The notes under the pieces: model-generated
What the model was told of the DNA's origin: nothing
Seen by the model: only the letters and a program-made list of their open reading frames with translations
Databases searched by the model: none
Source of the DNA: Flavihumibacter sp. ZG627
GTDB lineage: Bacteria > Bacteroidota > Bacteroidia > Chitinophagales > Chitinophagaceae
Length of the DNA stretch: 64,000 bases
Assembly: GCF_000814325.1 (NCBI RefSeq)
Contig: NZ_JPHF01000001.1
Coordinates: 310,001 to 374,000, forward strand
Direction: 5' to 3'
Part shown: positions 43,221-53,201 of the stretch, piece by piece
Numbering within the stretch: position 1 is the first letter of the stretch
Layout: each line of letters starts with the position of its first letter
Position numbers and translations under genes: made by a program

Positions 43221-44323
43221 GTAAGAAGAAAGCAGTCATTGTACATATTAATCCATCATATAAGTTTCCTCCTGTGATTAATTTATATGAATATGTCAGG
43301 TCACATTTTAGGGAAAGTATTGAACTATTTATTTTTACAACAGGCGAAAATACACATACAGGTAACAATGGCGGTGAGAATATTGCTTCATATGCTTTTC
43401 GTTCCGACGCCACTGGTTTCTTAAAACTTTTGAATTATATCTGGTTAAATGCTACCATTTTGATTCAATTGTTTAGAATCCGTCCACATGTATTAATGTA
43501 TTATGAAACCATTTCAGTTGTCCCGGTTTATCTCTACTGTTTAATTTTTCGGCCGAAACTATTCATTCATTACCATGAGTTGATGACTGACAAAGAGTAT
43601 GCTGCAACTGGATTTCAATCATATCTTCGAAAATTTGAAAGGAGGTTATATCAAAGAGCAGAATGGATCTCCCATACTAACCAACTGAGGCTTGATTATT
43701 TCATTAAAGAGAATGCATTACCCCCTTCTTTGAAATTTAGAATTTTGGAGAATTTTCCGTCCTCGCATTGGGCTAATATCTCTCCTAAACCTCAACCAGA
43801 AGCGATGCCTACCCGGTTTCTATATATTGGTGCTCTTGATTTGAAGAGCATGTATATAAAAGAATTTTTTTCCTGGATGATGACAAAACCTGATCTGTCT
43901 TTGACAATTTATTCCCAACAAAATAGCATTGATATTAAAGAGTATTGTGTTTCAATGGGAATTAAAAACGTTAGTTTCAAAGGATTTATACCGTATAATG
44001 ACATTCCAGCTATCACATCCGACTTTCAAATTGGCTTGATATGGTATAAACCAGAGAACCTGAATTTTACTTATAATGCACCTAACAAACTTTTTGAGTA
44101 TTATTCCTGTGGCCTGGAAGTGTGGTTTCCTAAAGAACTAGAGGGTGCTTATGCTTATATGAAAAATGAGACAGATCCGAGGATAATACCTGTAGATTTT
44201 TCCGATAAAACCGAAATGGATAAAAATTATATATCCTTTTTGTCTCCCCGGCCCTTTTCTCATCTCCCCAGGTATAATTACGAATCAGTATATGAAAAAC
44301 TTATCGGTCAATGGCTAAATTGA
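43217..44323 (+). CDS. Glycosyltransferase, GT4-like, GTG start
   Basis: 368 residues. Starts at GTG 43217, which overlaps the preceding TGA (GTGA); the core KKAVIVHINPSYKFPPVINL follows immediately. KLFIHYHELMT and RAEWISHTNQ resemble the N-domain of GT4 enzymes. GLIWYKPENLNFTYNAPNKL with FEYYSCGLEVW gives the donor-site region, with only part of the usual acidic motif. Donor unknown. Confidence 0.8.
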   Translation: MSKKKAVIVHINPSYKFPPVINLYEYVRSHFRESIELFIFTTGENTHTGNNGGENIASYAFRSDATGFLKLLNYIWLNATILIQLFRIRPHVLMYYETISVVPVYLYCLIFRPKLFIHYHELMTDKEYAATGFQSYLRKFERRLYQRAEWISHTNQLRLDYFIKENALPPSLKFRILENFPSSHWANISPKPQPEAMPTRFLYIGALDLKSMYIKEFFSWMMTKPDLSLTIYSQQNSIDIKEYCVSMGIKNVSFKGFIPYNDIPAITSDFQIGLIWYKPENLNFTYNAPNKLFEYYSCGLEVWFPKELEGAYAYMKNETDPRIIPVDFSDKTEMDKNYISFLSPRPFSHLPRYNYESVYEKLIGQWLN

Positions 44324-44333
44324 TCATCTGAAA

Positions 44334-45755
44334 ATGAAAAGGCATTTAGCTTCTATATTATTATTGATATATTTTCTTTTATCCTTTACAGAGATAGACA
44401 AAAGGATATTGAGCTTTATGCTCTTAAGTACTTTACTACTTATGATCCTTGATAAGCTCGGTAAAGGAATAGTATTGAGGGAAATCATAGCGCTTTTCAC
44501 TGTATTTACCTGCCTTATTATGCCAATTGTGGGCTATGAGTTCTATACTATTGAAAATTTCCTCGCTCGTCTCTGGATAAAATATATGCCAGTAAGTGAA
44601 TTGTTGTATTTCAATTATGCATTTCCTGCTGTCAGTGGATTTTGTTGGGCGTTATGTATTCCATTAAAATCAAAAAATGCAGATGAAGGATATTTTCTTG
44701 GGAATATTTTCAAACAAATAAAAGGTTATGAAGGAAAGGGAAGGCTTGGCGTAATTCTTATGATTGTGGGTTTTTTAATATCCTTAATTGTTCCTTTTTT
44801 GCCTGGGCCTTTACAGTTTGTTGCTAACCTGTTTTACTTTGCTTCCTTTGCAGGTTTTTTATACCTGTATTTTGATAAACAATTTCCCTTAAGAAGATGG
44901 ATTATAATCCTCTTTAGCCTTGTAATTCTGTATGGAGGTATTATTAGTGGAATGTTTACAATTGTAGCGTATATGGGTTTGACTTTGATTTCAATTGTTC
45001 TTTATGGAGCCAGCTACTCACTCCTCAGAAAAACAATTGTATTTCTGCTTGTCCTGTTTTTATTTGTAGTGCTACAAAATACAAAAAGAGTATACCGGGA
45101 AAGGACATGGAATATAGGTGCCTCGGGTGAGGTGGCACTTTTCGCTGATCTTTTTTTACAAAACCTTCAGAAAAGGGAAGCCTTATTTGACGTGAAGGGC
45201 TTTTTCCCTGTATACACAAGAGCTAACCAGGGTTACAATGTTGCTTTGGTTATGCGAAGATTTCCTGCTATAAAACCTTTTGATGAAGGTCAAAGGCTTA
45301 AAACTGTTATTCTCTCATCACTTGTTCCTCGCCTCCTTTGGCCTGATAAACCAAAAGCAGGTGGCCAGTTTAATATGGATTATTATGCAGGATTCAGGAT
45401 AAGGGGATGGTCCACAAATGTGGGACCAATGGGTGAAGCTTACGGCAGCTTCGGTGTAACAGGCGGAATTTTTTATATGGTAGTGTTAGGGTTTTTTATA
45501 AGGTGGTTTTATAGCAGGGTATTTGTATTGGCAAAAAAATATCCGTTGTTAATACTTTGGATACCTGTTCTGTTTTATCAGGTAACTTATTCAGCGGAAA
45601 ACGACACGTTGCAAATTTTAAACTCATTATTCAAAGCATCTTTTTTCCTATACTTCTTATTCAAAATATTTCCACGATTACTCACTCCTTCAGTTTTGAA
45701 GAAGACGGAGCCTGTGAAGGAAGATAGAAATCTTAAACAGGCATTCCATTTTTAA
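44334..45755 (+). CDS. Wzy-like oligosaccharide repeat-unit polymerase
   Basis: 473-residue polytopic protein with about 11 membrane helices. A large extracytoplasmic region near 255-365 contains the conserved-looking SSLVPRLLWPDKPKAGG and STNVGPMGEAYGSFGVTGG segments, common in O-antigen/exopolysaccharide polymerases of this size. It probably joins lipid-linked repeat units in the periplasm. A polymerase of this type normally goes with a Wzx flippase, which is not present in the operon, while an ABC exporter is; see findings. A ligase of the WaaL type is the alternative. Confidence 0.75.
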   Translation: MKRHLASILLLIYFLLSFTEIDKRILSFMLLSTLLLMILDKLGKGIVLREIIALFTVFTCLIMPIVGYEFYTIENFLARLWIKYMPVSELLYFNYAFPAVSGFCWALCIPLKSKNADEGYFLGNIFKQIKGYEGKGRLGVILMIVGFLISLIVPFLPGPLQFVANLFYFASFAGFLYLYFDKQFPLRRWIIILFSLVILYGGIISGMFTIVAYMGLTLISIVLYGASYSLLRKTIVFLLVLFLFVVLQNTKRVYRERTWNIGASGEVALFADLFLQNLQKREALFDVKGFFPVYTRANQGYNVALVMRRFPAIKPFDEGQRLKTVILSSLVPRLLWPDKPKAGGQFNMDYYAGFRIRGWSTNVGPMGEAYGSFGVTGGIFYMVVLGFFIRWFYSRVFVLAKKYPLLILWIPVLFYQVTYSAENDTLQILNSLFKASFFLYFLFKIFPRLLTPSVLKKTEPVKEDRNLKQAFHF

Positions 45756-45767
45756 ATAATCAGAATA

Positions 45768-46730
45768 TTGAAAACGGCAATTATAACTGGTATCACCGGG
45801 CAGGATGGGGCATATTTGTCCAGGCTCTTACTTGAAAAGGGGTATAATGTGATTGGTATCATTCGATCACAGTATGGATCCAATCTTAGCCGCTTAAAAT
45901 ACCTCGGCCTCATTGGAAAAATAACCCTTGTGGAAGGCGATTTAGGTGATCTGTCACAGGTATTGACAATATTAAATAGCTATAAACCAGCTGAAATTTA
46001 TAACCTGGCAGCTCAGTCTTCGGTTTCTCTTTCATTTCAACAACCTATCGGTACCATTGAGTTTAATGTAAGATCAGTACTGAATATTCTGGAGGCAATC
46101 CGACTCTCCAATCCTGCCATCCGGTTTTACCAGGCTTCAAGCAGTGAGATGTTCGGACTGGTGAATGATCTGCCAATAACGGAAAGCTCCCTTATCCACC
46201 CCTTGAGTCCATACGCTATATCAAAAGTTACCGGGCATTATATATGTATCAATTACCGGGAATCATATAATATGTATGCCTGCAGCGGTATCCTTTTCAA
46301 CCATGAATCATATTTAAGGGGTGAAAATTTCTTTATAAAGAAATTGATCCACGGCGCACTGGATATCCTCAATGGTAAAGAAGAATTCCTTGAGTTTGGT
46401 AACCTCGATATCAAACGTGATTTTGGATGGTCCGAAAAATATGTGGAAGCAATGTGGTTAATGTTACAACAGGATAAACCAGAAGATTTTGTGATTTGCT
46501 CCGGTACGTCACTGACCTTGCGGGAAATTGTTCACTATGTGTTTGACAAATTGAAATTAGATCGCAATTTGATTAGGATAAATCCAAAGTATTTTCGCCC
46601 CACTGAAATCCTTGATATTTATGGATCCAATGAAAAGGCAAAGAATGTATTGTCCTGGAATTATCAGATGAGCTTTTTTGAAGTGCTGGATCTGATAATA
46701 GAAGAGGAACAAATGAATTATGGAAAATAA
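45768..46730 (+). CDS. GDP-mannose 4,6-dehydratase-like SDR, divergent paralog
   Basis: 320 residues from TTG at 45768; the Rossmann motif [11 protein letters not shown] begins at residue 7, so a later start is excluded. YxxxK is SPYAISKVTGHY. The GMD signature [13 protein letters not shown] is [14 protein letters not shown] here, and [14 protein letters not shown] becomes NLDIKRDFGWSEKY. It is about 50 residues shorter than the canonical Gmd encoded at 53202. Substrate binding probably differs; a GDP-sugar dehydratase, reductase or epimerase role is inferred. Confidence 0.8.
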   Translation: MKTAIITGITGQDGAYLSRLLLEKGYNVIGIIRSQYGSNLSRLKYLGLIGKITLVEGDLGDLSQVLTILNSYKPAEIYNLAAQSSVSLSFQQPIGTIEFNVRSVLNILEAIRLSNPAIRFYQASSSEMFGLVNDLPITESSLIHPLSPYAISKVTGHYICINYRESYNMYACSGILFNHESYLRGENFFIKKLIHGALDILNGKEEFLEFGNLDIKRDFGWSEKYVEAMWLMLQQDKPEDFVICSGTSLTLREIVHYVFDKLKLDRNLIRINPKYFRPTEILDIYGSNEKAKNVLSWNYQMSFFEVLDLIIEEEQMNYGK

Positions 46731-47730
46731 CAAGAAGAAAATTAGCGTGGCTTTCTTTCAAAGAAAGCCAAGATCAGTTGGAAATTATAGCGTGGAATAT
46801 ATTTTTCAGGACGTAAGAAGAAGGCTTTCTGATAAAATTAATGCAACAATCGTAGAATCAAAGTATGAAAGTTCCGGTTTGTTTAAACGGTTGTTTAATT
46901 GTATCCAGGCCTGGAATGCACAGTCTCAGGTGAATCATATCACTGGGGATGTTAATTACCTTGGATTGTTTTTAAACAAGCATAAGACCATTCAAACAAT
47001 TTTAGATTGTGTTCACCTGAATAGCAATACCGGCATTCGGTATAAAATCCTGAAAACATTCTGGCTAACAATCCCTGAAAAGAGATCCCGCTTTATAACG
47101 GCTATATCAGAATCTACAAAGACTGAAATTTTAAAACACCATGCTTGTAATCCGGATAAGATTAAAGTTATCCCGGTTGCTATATCTCCTTTGTTTCAAC
47201 CTGTAGCCAAAGAGTTTAATAAAATTAAGCCGGTTATTCTACAGGTTGGTACAGCACCTAATAAGAATATCCCCCTTTTGATCGATGCTATTCAGGGTCT
47301 TGGTTGTCATCTCCATATTATTGGCAAGGACAACCAGGAGTATAGAGATATGCTCGAAAAAACGGGCACCACCTATACTTACGAATGGGGCCTGTCTGAT
47401 GAGGATATCAGAAAAAGGTACGCAGAGGCCGATATAATCAGTCTTGTTTCCACATATGAAGGTTTTGGAATGCCAATTCTTGAGGGCCAGGCTACTGGAA
47501 GGCCGGTCATCAGTAGTAATATTCTTTCAATGCCGGAAGTGGCTGGTAACGCCGCCATTCTTGTGGATCCATACAATGTAAGTAGTATCCGCAGTGCGAT
47601 TGAAACGTTGATCCAGGACGATGAATTCAGGAACGATCTTGTGCGCAAAGGTATTGAGAACATCAAACGATTTGATCCGGATCGTATAGCAGAACAATAT
47701 TTTCAATTATATAAAGAAATTGCATCGTAA
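46720..47730 (+). CDS. Glycosyltransferase family 4
   Basis: 336 residues. GT4 features are SVGNYSVEYIFQDV near the start, FITAISESTKTEIL, IKVIPVAISPLFQPV, and the donor motif STYEGFGMPILEGQATGRPVI with E-x7-E. Mannosyltransferases commonly show this arrangement, but the donor is unproven. The ATG lies 10 bp inside the preceding gene; its stop abuts the AsnB start. Confidence 0.88.
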   Translation: MENNKKKISVAFFQRKPRSVGNYSVEYIFQDVRRRLSDKINATIVESKYESSGLFKRLFNCIQAWNAQSQVNHITGDVNYLGLFLNKHKTIQTILDCVHLNSNTGIRYKILKTFWLTIPEKRSRFITAISESTKTEILKHHACNPDKIKVIPVAISPLFQPVAKEFNKIKPVILQVGTAPNKNIPLLIDAIQGLGCHLHIIGKDNQEYRDMLEKTGTTYTYEWGLSDEDIRKRYAEADIISLVSTYEGFGMPILEGQATGRPVISSNILSMPEVAGNAAILVDPYNVSSIRSAIETLIQDDEFRNDLVRKGIENIKRFDPDRIAEQYFQLYKEIAS

Positions 47731-49581
47731 ATGTGCGGCATTGCAGGTTATATAAACCTTAAAGACGTTTCAGCAGATTTGGATCTCGTCAAAAAAATGA
47801 CAGATGCAATGGCTCATAGAGGGCCGGATGCAGATGGACTGTACAAGGATGGTTGTGTTGGGCTGGGACATAGGCGTCTTTCCATCATCGATCTTTCTGA
47901 TTCAGCAAACCAACCATTTGTTGACAGTGCGGGAAGATGGCACCTTATCTTCAATGGTGAGCTATTCAATTTTAATTCCGTTAAAAATGAAATTGATGGC
48001 GTTAACTGGAGAACTAGCGGTGACACAGAAGTACTGGCAGAAGCGCTCTTGAAGTGGGGGATTGATGGGGTCTCTAAGTTTAAAGGCATGTTTGCCTTTG
48101 CCGCCTGGGACCAGCACGAGAAGGCTCTTTACCTGGTTCGCGATCGCCTGGGAGTTAAGCCTCTTTATTATTATAATGATGGTGAATCCTTTTTCTTTTC
48201 TTCTGAGATCCGATCAATTCTTGCAACGGGCAAATGCCCTCCTGAAATGGATCTACAGGCTGTATTCCATTTTCTGAAATATCAATCAACAGGTGGTGAA
48301 CATTCAATTATTAAAAATATTCAACAACTGGCTCCTGGCCACTTCATTAAAATAAAAAATGGCCAGGTTGAAAAAAGTCAGTATTGGGATATCACAAAAA
48401 ATAATACTCCTATTGAGGTAACAGATCATGTTGCCGTTCATAAAACCATCAGGAGCTTGCTTTCCAATGCTGTGGAACAACGTTTGATTAGTGATGTTCC
48501 TATCGGTGCTTTTTTGTCGGGGGGTATTGACTCAAGTGCGGTGGTTGGACTTATGCGGGAAGTGGGAAAATCAAGGCCTGTAACGTTTAATGTTTCCTTT
48601 AGTGAATCTGACTTTGATGAATCTTCCTATGCAAACATTGTTGCTAAGAAATTTGATACAGATCATCACACCATATTTTTAAAGCCTGAATCACTGATCC
48701 ATTCATTGCCTTCAGCATTGGATGCAATGGATACACCAAGTGGTGATGGAGTCAACACCTATATTGTATCAAAGGCAGTAAAGGAGGCAGGATTAACTGT
48801 GGCATTATCTGGTGTAGGCGGCGATGAACTTTTTGCAGGCTATCCCTTCTTTCCCAGGTATAAAAAACTAAATAGTGTATCTGGTTTATGGAATGCGTCC
48901 CTACCGATACGAAATCTATCGGCTTCATTCCTGAAAAATGAAAAATGGCATTCATTATTTCAAATGACCGATACAGGAATAGATTCTGTTTACCCGGTAC
49001 TGAGAGAAATACTTTCAGACAGGGAGATCAATAAGTTACTTATTACAAATGGTAGATCGGTTACAGATGAAACCCGGGAGTTGCTTTCAAAATTAAAAAC
49101 CAAATTGGCCAGGTTTCCCTTATTAAGCCAGGTCAGTATTGCAGAGTATCTTGGATATACTTGCAATACCTTATTGAAAGATACAGACCAGATGAGCATG
49201 GCCGTTTCATTGGAAGTGCGTGAACCTTTCTTTGATCATGAACTTATTGAATATGTATTGCGGCTTCCCGACTCAATAAAGAATCCCCTCTACCCTAAAA
49301 AATTATTAGTCGAATCTTTGAATGGACTTTTGCCCGAAGAAATAGTTCATAGGAAAAAGCAGGGATTTACATTTCCATGGAAACACTGGTTAAGAAAGGA
49401 TCTCCGGGATTTCTGTGATGTTTACATCAGGAACGCATGCGATAGAAAATTTATCAATGCGGATTACTTATCTAAAAAGTGGAAAGCCTTCCAGGCGGGT
49501 GATGCTTCGGTAAACTGGATGGAAATATGGTTATTGGTCATACTTGAATATTGGATGGGAAAAAATGGCGTCGATGCATAA
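47731..49581 (+). CDS. asnB: Glutamine-hydrolysing asparagine synthetase-like amidotransferase
   Basis: 616 residues. The N-terminal Ntn-type glutaminase domain starts MCGIAGYINL with nucleophile Cys2, followed by HRGPDADG and GHRRLSIIDLS. The synthetase domain has the PP-loop FLSGGIDSSAVVGLM and SGVGGDELFAGYP. Housekeeping AsnB is possible, but homologs within capsule loci (WbpS type) amidate uronic-acid sugars. Here it lies mid-operon with its start touching the preceding stop, so glycan amidation is favoured (inference). The downstream GT4 begins inside its 3' end. Confidence 0.9.
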   Translation: MCGIAGYINLKDVSADLDLVKKMTDAMAHRGPDADGLYKDGCVGLGHRRLSIIDLSDSANQPFVDSAGRWHLIFNGELFNFNSVKNEIDGVNWRTSGDTEVLAEALLKWGIDGVSKFKGMFAFAAWDQHEKALYLVRDRLGVKPLYYYNDGESFFFSSEIRSILATGKCPPEMDLQAVFHFLKYQSTGGEHSIIKNIQQLAPGHFIKIKNGQVEKSQYWDITKNNTPIEVTDHVAVHKTIRSLLSNAVEQRLISDVPIGAFLSGGIDSSAVVGLMREVGKSRPVTFNVSFSESDFDESSYANIVAKKFDTDHHTIFLKPESLIHSLPSALDAMDTPSGDGVNTYIVSKAVKEAGLTVALSGVGGDELFAGYPFFPRYKKLNSVSGLWNASLPIRNLSASFLKNEKWHSLFQMTDTGIDSVYPVLREILSDREINKLLITNGRSVTDETRELLSKLKTKLARFPLLSQVSIAEYLGYTCNTLLKDTDQMSMAVSLEVREPFFDHELIEYVLRLPDSIKNPLYPKKLLVESLNGLLPEEIVHRKKQGFTFPWKHWLRKDLRDFCDVYIRNACDRKFINADYLSKKWKAFQAGDASVNWMEIWLLVILEYWMGKNGVDA

Positions 49582-50713
49582 GCCCCGCCTGTTGGTTTGT
49601 ACAGATTGGTATGATCCTGCTTTTAAAGCCGGCGGGCCTATCCGGTCATGTGTTAACCTGGTAGCACATTTGCACAACATCTATGATATTTATGTTTTCA
49701 CTGGTGATCGTGACCTCGATGAACCCCAACCATTACCGGGTATTATTAAAGATCAATGGATTGAACATGCTACAGGAGCAAAAGTCTGGTATGCTTCCAG
49801 TGAGAAGCAGGGATTAGCAGATATTAGGGGAATGCTTGAATTTGTTCGCCCGCAATATTTGTACTTGAATAGTGCATTCTCAAAAATATTTACCATCGAT
49901 ATTTTCAGGGTTGCCAGAAAAATAGGCTTGTCAGGAAAGCTAATATTGTCGCCACGTGGTATGTTAAAACCCAGCGCATTGGCAATCAAGCCGCTGAAGA
50001 AAAAAGTATTTTTGTTGATAGCCCGGCTCCTGGGTGTTTCCAGATCACTTCATTTTCACGCTACCAACCAGATAGAAGCAGAAGAAATAACTTCAATTTT
50101 TGGAAAATCTGATGTTACGATAGCCCCAAATTTTCCTGCACCCATAAACAGCACTCCTAAACCATTGGAGAAGAACACAGGGTTTGTGAGGCTGCTATTA
50201 GTTGGTAGGATTCACCCTATAAAGAATATCGATTTTCTGATAAGGCAATTACCAGCCATTCAAGGTGAGGTGTTGCTAAACATAATTGGTGTGGCTGAAT
50301 CCTCCGATTATGAGGAACAATGTTTGCAACTTATCAGTGTTCTTCCACCTGATAAGAAAGTAAATATGATGGGGGAGATGCCGCATTCCTTACTTGAACA
50401 ACATATTTCCAGTCATCACTTGTTCGTTTTACCTACAAAAGGGGAAAATTATGGACATGCTATTGCTGAATCACTTGGCAATGGCAGACCTGTTTTGATA
50501 AGTGATCAAACCCCATGGCGGAATTTGGCCGAAAGAAAGGCAGGGTGGGATTGTAGTATAAGCCATCCCGATTGCTTCAGGAAAGCACTTCAGGATGCTG
50601 TAGATTGGAACCAGGCTGATTTTGACATGTATTGCCAGGGGGCATTGGATTATATAAAAGATCAACAGGACACAACGAAACTTATTAATAAATACAAACA
50701 ATTGTTTAACTGA
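49565..50713 (+). CDS. Glycosyltransferase family 4
   Basis: 382 residues from ATG at 49565 (TTG at 49544 and ATG at 49574 are alternatives). KPRLLVCTDWYDPAFKAGGPI is the N-terminal nucleotide-sugar-binding start. ILSPRGMLKPSALAIKPLKK and HATNQIEAEEI belong to the N domain. LLLVGRIHPIKNIDFLIRQL and PTKGENYGHAIAESLGNGRPV, with the E-x7-E element, belong to the C domain. It overlaps asnB by 17 bp. Donor unknown. Confidence 0.88.
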   Translation: MASMHKPRLLVCTDWYDPAFKAGGPIRSCVNLVAHLHNIYDIYVFTGDRDLDEPQPLPGIIKDQWIEHATGAKVWYASSEKQGLADIRGMLEFVRPQYLYLNSAFSKIFTIDIFRVARKIGLSGKLILSPRGMLKPSALAIKPLKKKVFLLIARLLGVSRSLHFHATNQIEAEEITSIFGKSDVTIAPNFPAPINSTPKPLEKNTGFVRLLLVGRIHPIKNIDFLIRQLPAIQGEVLLNIIGVAESSDYEEQCLQLISVLPPDKKVNMMGEMPHSLLEQHISSHHLFVLPTKGENYGHAIAESLGNGRPVLISDQTPWRNLAERKAGWDCSISHPDCFRKALQDAVDWNQADFDMYCQGALDYIKDQQDTTKLINKYKQLFN

Positions 50714-50714
50714 T

Positions 50715-52448
50715 ATGTATATACTGGGACTTAACGCTTATCATGCCGATTCATCTGCGGCGATATTCAAAGATGGCAAGATGATCGTTGCAACCGAAGA
50801 AGAAAGATTTACACGAGTAAAACATTGGGCTGGCTTCCCTACTCTCGCCGTTCAATTTTGCCTTAAGGAAGCAGGGATTACCCTGAAAGACGTTGACCAT
50901 ATAGCTATTGGCCGTGATCCAAAAGCTAAATTGGGCCGTAAGGTGGCTTATTTGCTTAAAAATCCGGGTGGTGGCTGGAATGCTGTGTTGGACCGTCTGA
51001 AAAATGCCCGTAAAGTTGCTTCCCTGGAAGAAGAATTTCATAAGATCGATCCCTCTGTTTCAAAAGCGCTTATTAAAAAGAAAATTCACCAGGTGGAGCA
51101 TCACCGTAGTCATCTTGCATCCGCTTTTTTTGCTTCTCCATTTGAGGAAGCAGCATTATTATCCATTGACGGTTCAGGTGATTTTACTACGACAATGATC
51201 GGTATTGGAAAAGGGAATACCATTGAAGTACTTGACTCTGTTGATTTTCCTCATTCGGTTGGATTGTTTTATACTGCGTTTACTCAATTGCTCGGGTTCC
51301 CTTTTTATGGTGATGAATATAAAGTGATGGGCCTCGCCCCTTACGGTAACCCTCTATATGTTGATCAATTGAAAGATGTACTGGTTTTTAAGGATAATGG
51401 TTTGTTCGAACTTAACCTGGCGTATTTCAGATCAGCAAAAAGTGGAATTGTTTCCTATGGAGATGATCATATTCCGGTAGTAGCTCCATTGTACAGTGAT
51501 TATATGGTTGAGAAATTTGGAGCGGTAAGGAAGAAGGATGAACCATTAAATCAATACCATAAAGACCTTGCAGTTTCTGTTCAACGCATTACCGAAGAAT
51601 TGATCTTTCATATTCTTAATCATTTGCAAAAGAGAACAGGATTGAAAAATGTTTGCATTGCAGGTGGTGTTGCACAGAATTCTGTGGCCAATGGTAAAAT
51701 CACCAGCAATACAGGCTTTAAAGAGGTATATATTCCTTCGGCAGGCCATGATGCGGGCATTTCTATGGGAGCCGCCCTTTATGTTAATAATGCAGTATTA
51801 AAACAACCACGGCAGGAGGCTATCTGGTCTGCTTATACAGGCTCCAGTTTTTCAAATGAAGAGATAGAATCCTATCTTATATCGCGTGATATTCCATATA
51901 CCCGCTATTCCGATGAGCAATTATTTGATGTTGTTTCTGAACGTCTTGTAAATGCCGGCGTAATTGGCTGGTTCAGTGGAAGGGCCGAATTTGGACCTCG
52001 TGCACTGGGCGCTCGCTCAATTCTTGCTGATCCACGCAGAGCTGATGCCAAAGATCTGCTGAATGCTAAGATCAAAAGACGCGAAAGCTTCCGGCCATTT
52101 GCTCCATCAATCTTGCAGGAATATGTAGGAGAATACTTTGAATTGAATGAACCGGTTCCATTTATGGAAAAAGTTTTTCCAATTAAGAAAGAGAAACATT
52201 CAATTATCCCTGCAGTTACACATGTGGATGGAACCGGGCGTTTACAATCAGTACTTAAATCAGTCTCACCGAAATATTACGGATTAATTGAAGCATTTCG
52301 TCAAAAAACTGGCGTGCCTATTCTGCTGAATACCTCATTCAATGAGAACGAACCAATAGTAAATTCACCCGAACACGCTTTGGATTGCTATCTGCGAACC
52401 AGTATGGATATGCTTGTACTGGAAAACTGTGTTGTTGAAAGAAAATAA
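50715..52448 (+). CDS. NodU/TobZ-family carbamoyltransferase
   Basis: 577 residues of the O-carbamoyltransferase family. The ASKHA-like N-domain begins ILGLNAYHADSSAAIFKDGK, with VATEEERFTRVKHWAGFP. The catalytic HH-x-SH element is EHHRSHLASAFF. SIDGSGDF follows, and the C-terminal YrdC-like adenylating region includes GWFSGRAEFGPRALGARSIL. These enzymes move carbamoyl from carbamoyl phosphate to a hydroxyl of Nod factors, antibiotics or capsular sugars. Here a carbamoylated glycan is inferred. Starts one base after the previous stop. Confidence 0.93.
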   Translation: MYILGLNAYHADSSAAIFKDGKMIVATEEERFTRVKHWAGFPTLAVQFCLKEAGITLKDVDHIAIGRDPKAKLGRKVAYLLKNPGGGWNAVLDRLKNARKVASLEEEFHKIDPSVSKALIKKKIHQVEHHRSHLASAFFASPFEEAALLSIDGSGDFTTTMIGIGKGNTIEVLDSVDFPHSVGLFYTAFTQLLGFPFYGDEYKVMGLAPYGNPLYVDQLKDVLVFKDNGLFELNLAYFRSAKSGIVSYGDDHIPVVAPLYSDYMVEKFGAVRKKDEPLNQYHKDLAVSVQRITEELIFHILNHLQKRTGLKNVCIAGGVAQNSVANGKITSNTGFKEVYIPSAGHDAGISMGAALYVNNAVLKQPRQEAIWSAYTGSSFSNEEIESYLISRDIPYTRYSDEQLFDVVSERLVNAGVIGWFSGRAEFGPRALGARSILADPRRADAKDLLNAKIKRRESFRPFAPSILQEYVGEYFELNEPVPFMEKVFPIKKEKHSIIPAVTHVDGTGRLQSVLKSVSPKYYGLIEAFRQKTGVPILLNTSFNENEPIVNSPEHALDCYLRTSMDMLVLENCVVERK

Positions 52449-52449
52449 T

Positions 52450-53199
52450 ATGACCATATCAATCATAACTGCAAGCTTCAACAGTTCAGGAACCATTCGT
52501 GATACCCTCACCAGTGTAGGAAGGCAAACACATCCGGATATTGAACATCTGATTATTGATGGTATGTCCACCGACAATACATTAGACATCGTATCAAAAT
52601 TTCCGCATGTTAAATTAGTAATATCTGAGCCTGATAAGGGTATCTATGATGCAATGAACAAAGGCATACAATTGGCTTCCGGTGAGGTGGTAGGAATTTT
52701 AAATTCTGATGATATCTATGCACACAATCGCGTGCTAGAACAGGTATCCAAATTATTTGAAGACAGTGAAACCCAGGCGGTTTATGCTGATCTTCAATAT
52801 GTAAAGCCAGATAATCTAAATAAGGTTATCCGGCATTGGAAAGCCGGGGAGTACAGTTCCCAGAATTTTTATTATGGCTGGATGCCCCCACATCCTACAT
52901 TTTTCGTTAGAAGAGAATTATACCAGGAGGCCGGATTGTTTGATCTCTCCTTCAAAACAGCGGCAGATTATGAGTTGATGTTGAGATTTCTGGTCAGATA
53001 TGATATACCGGCTACCTATTTGCCAGAAGTGATCGTTAAGATGCGTAATGGCGGAGCCAGCAACGCTAGTTTTAGTAACAGGTGGAAAGCCAACAGGGAA
53101 GATAGGCGTGCATGGGATGTAAACGGCCTTACCCCTTATTTTTTTACCATACCTTTGAAACCCTTTAGAAAGTTATCTCAGTTTTTTCTTAAATATTAA
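52450..53199 (+). CDS. Glycosyltransferase family 2 (WcaA-like)
   Basis: 249 residues from ATG at 52450; TTG at 52414 would run back into the carbamoyltransferase. [20 protein letters not shown] and [12 protein letters not shown] give the GT-A start. [11 protein letters not shown] is the metal-binding DD, and [15 protein letters not shown] carries the acceptor-side acidic residues. The group commonly transfers fucose or colitose-like sugars in capsule loci; the adjacency to gmd and fcl makes a fucosyltransferase plausible (inference). Confidence 0.87.
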   Translation: MTISIITASFNSSGTIRDTLTSVGRQTHPDIEHLIIDGMSTDNTLDIVSKFPHVKLVISEPDKGIYDAMNKGIQLASGEVVGILNSDDIYAHNRVLEQVSKLFEDSETQAVYADLQYVKPDNLNKVIRHWKAGEYSSQNFYYGWMPPHPTFFVRRELYQEAGLFDLSFKTAADYELMLRFLVRYDIPATYLPEVIVKMRNGGASNASFSNRWKANREDRRAWDVNGLTPYFFTIPLKPFRKLSQFFLKY

Positions 53200-53201
53200 A
53201 T

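Noticed and set aside
47731-49581. Treating asnB as housekeeping asparagine synthetase
   Set aside because: It is abutted on both sides by glycosyltransferases in a coupled operon; glycan amidation is more likely, though the housekeeping role is not excluded.
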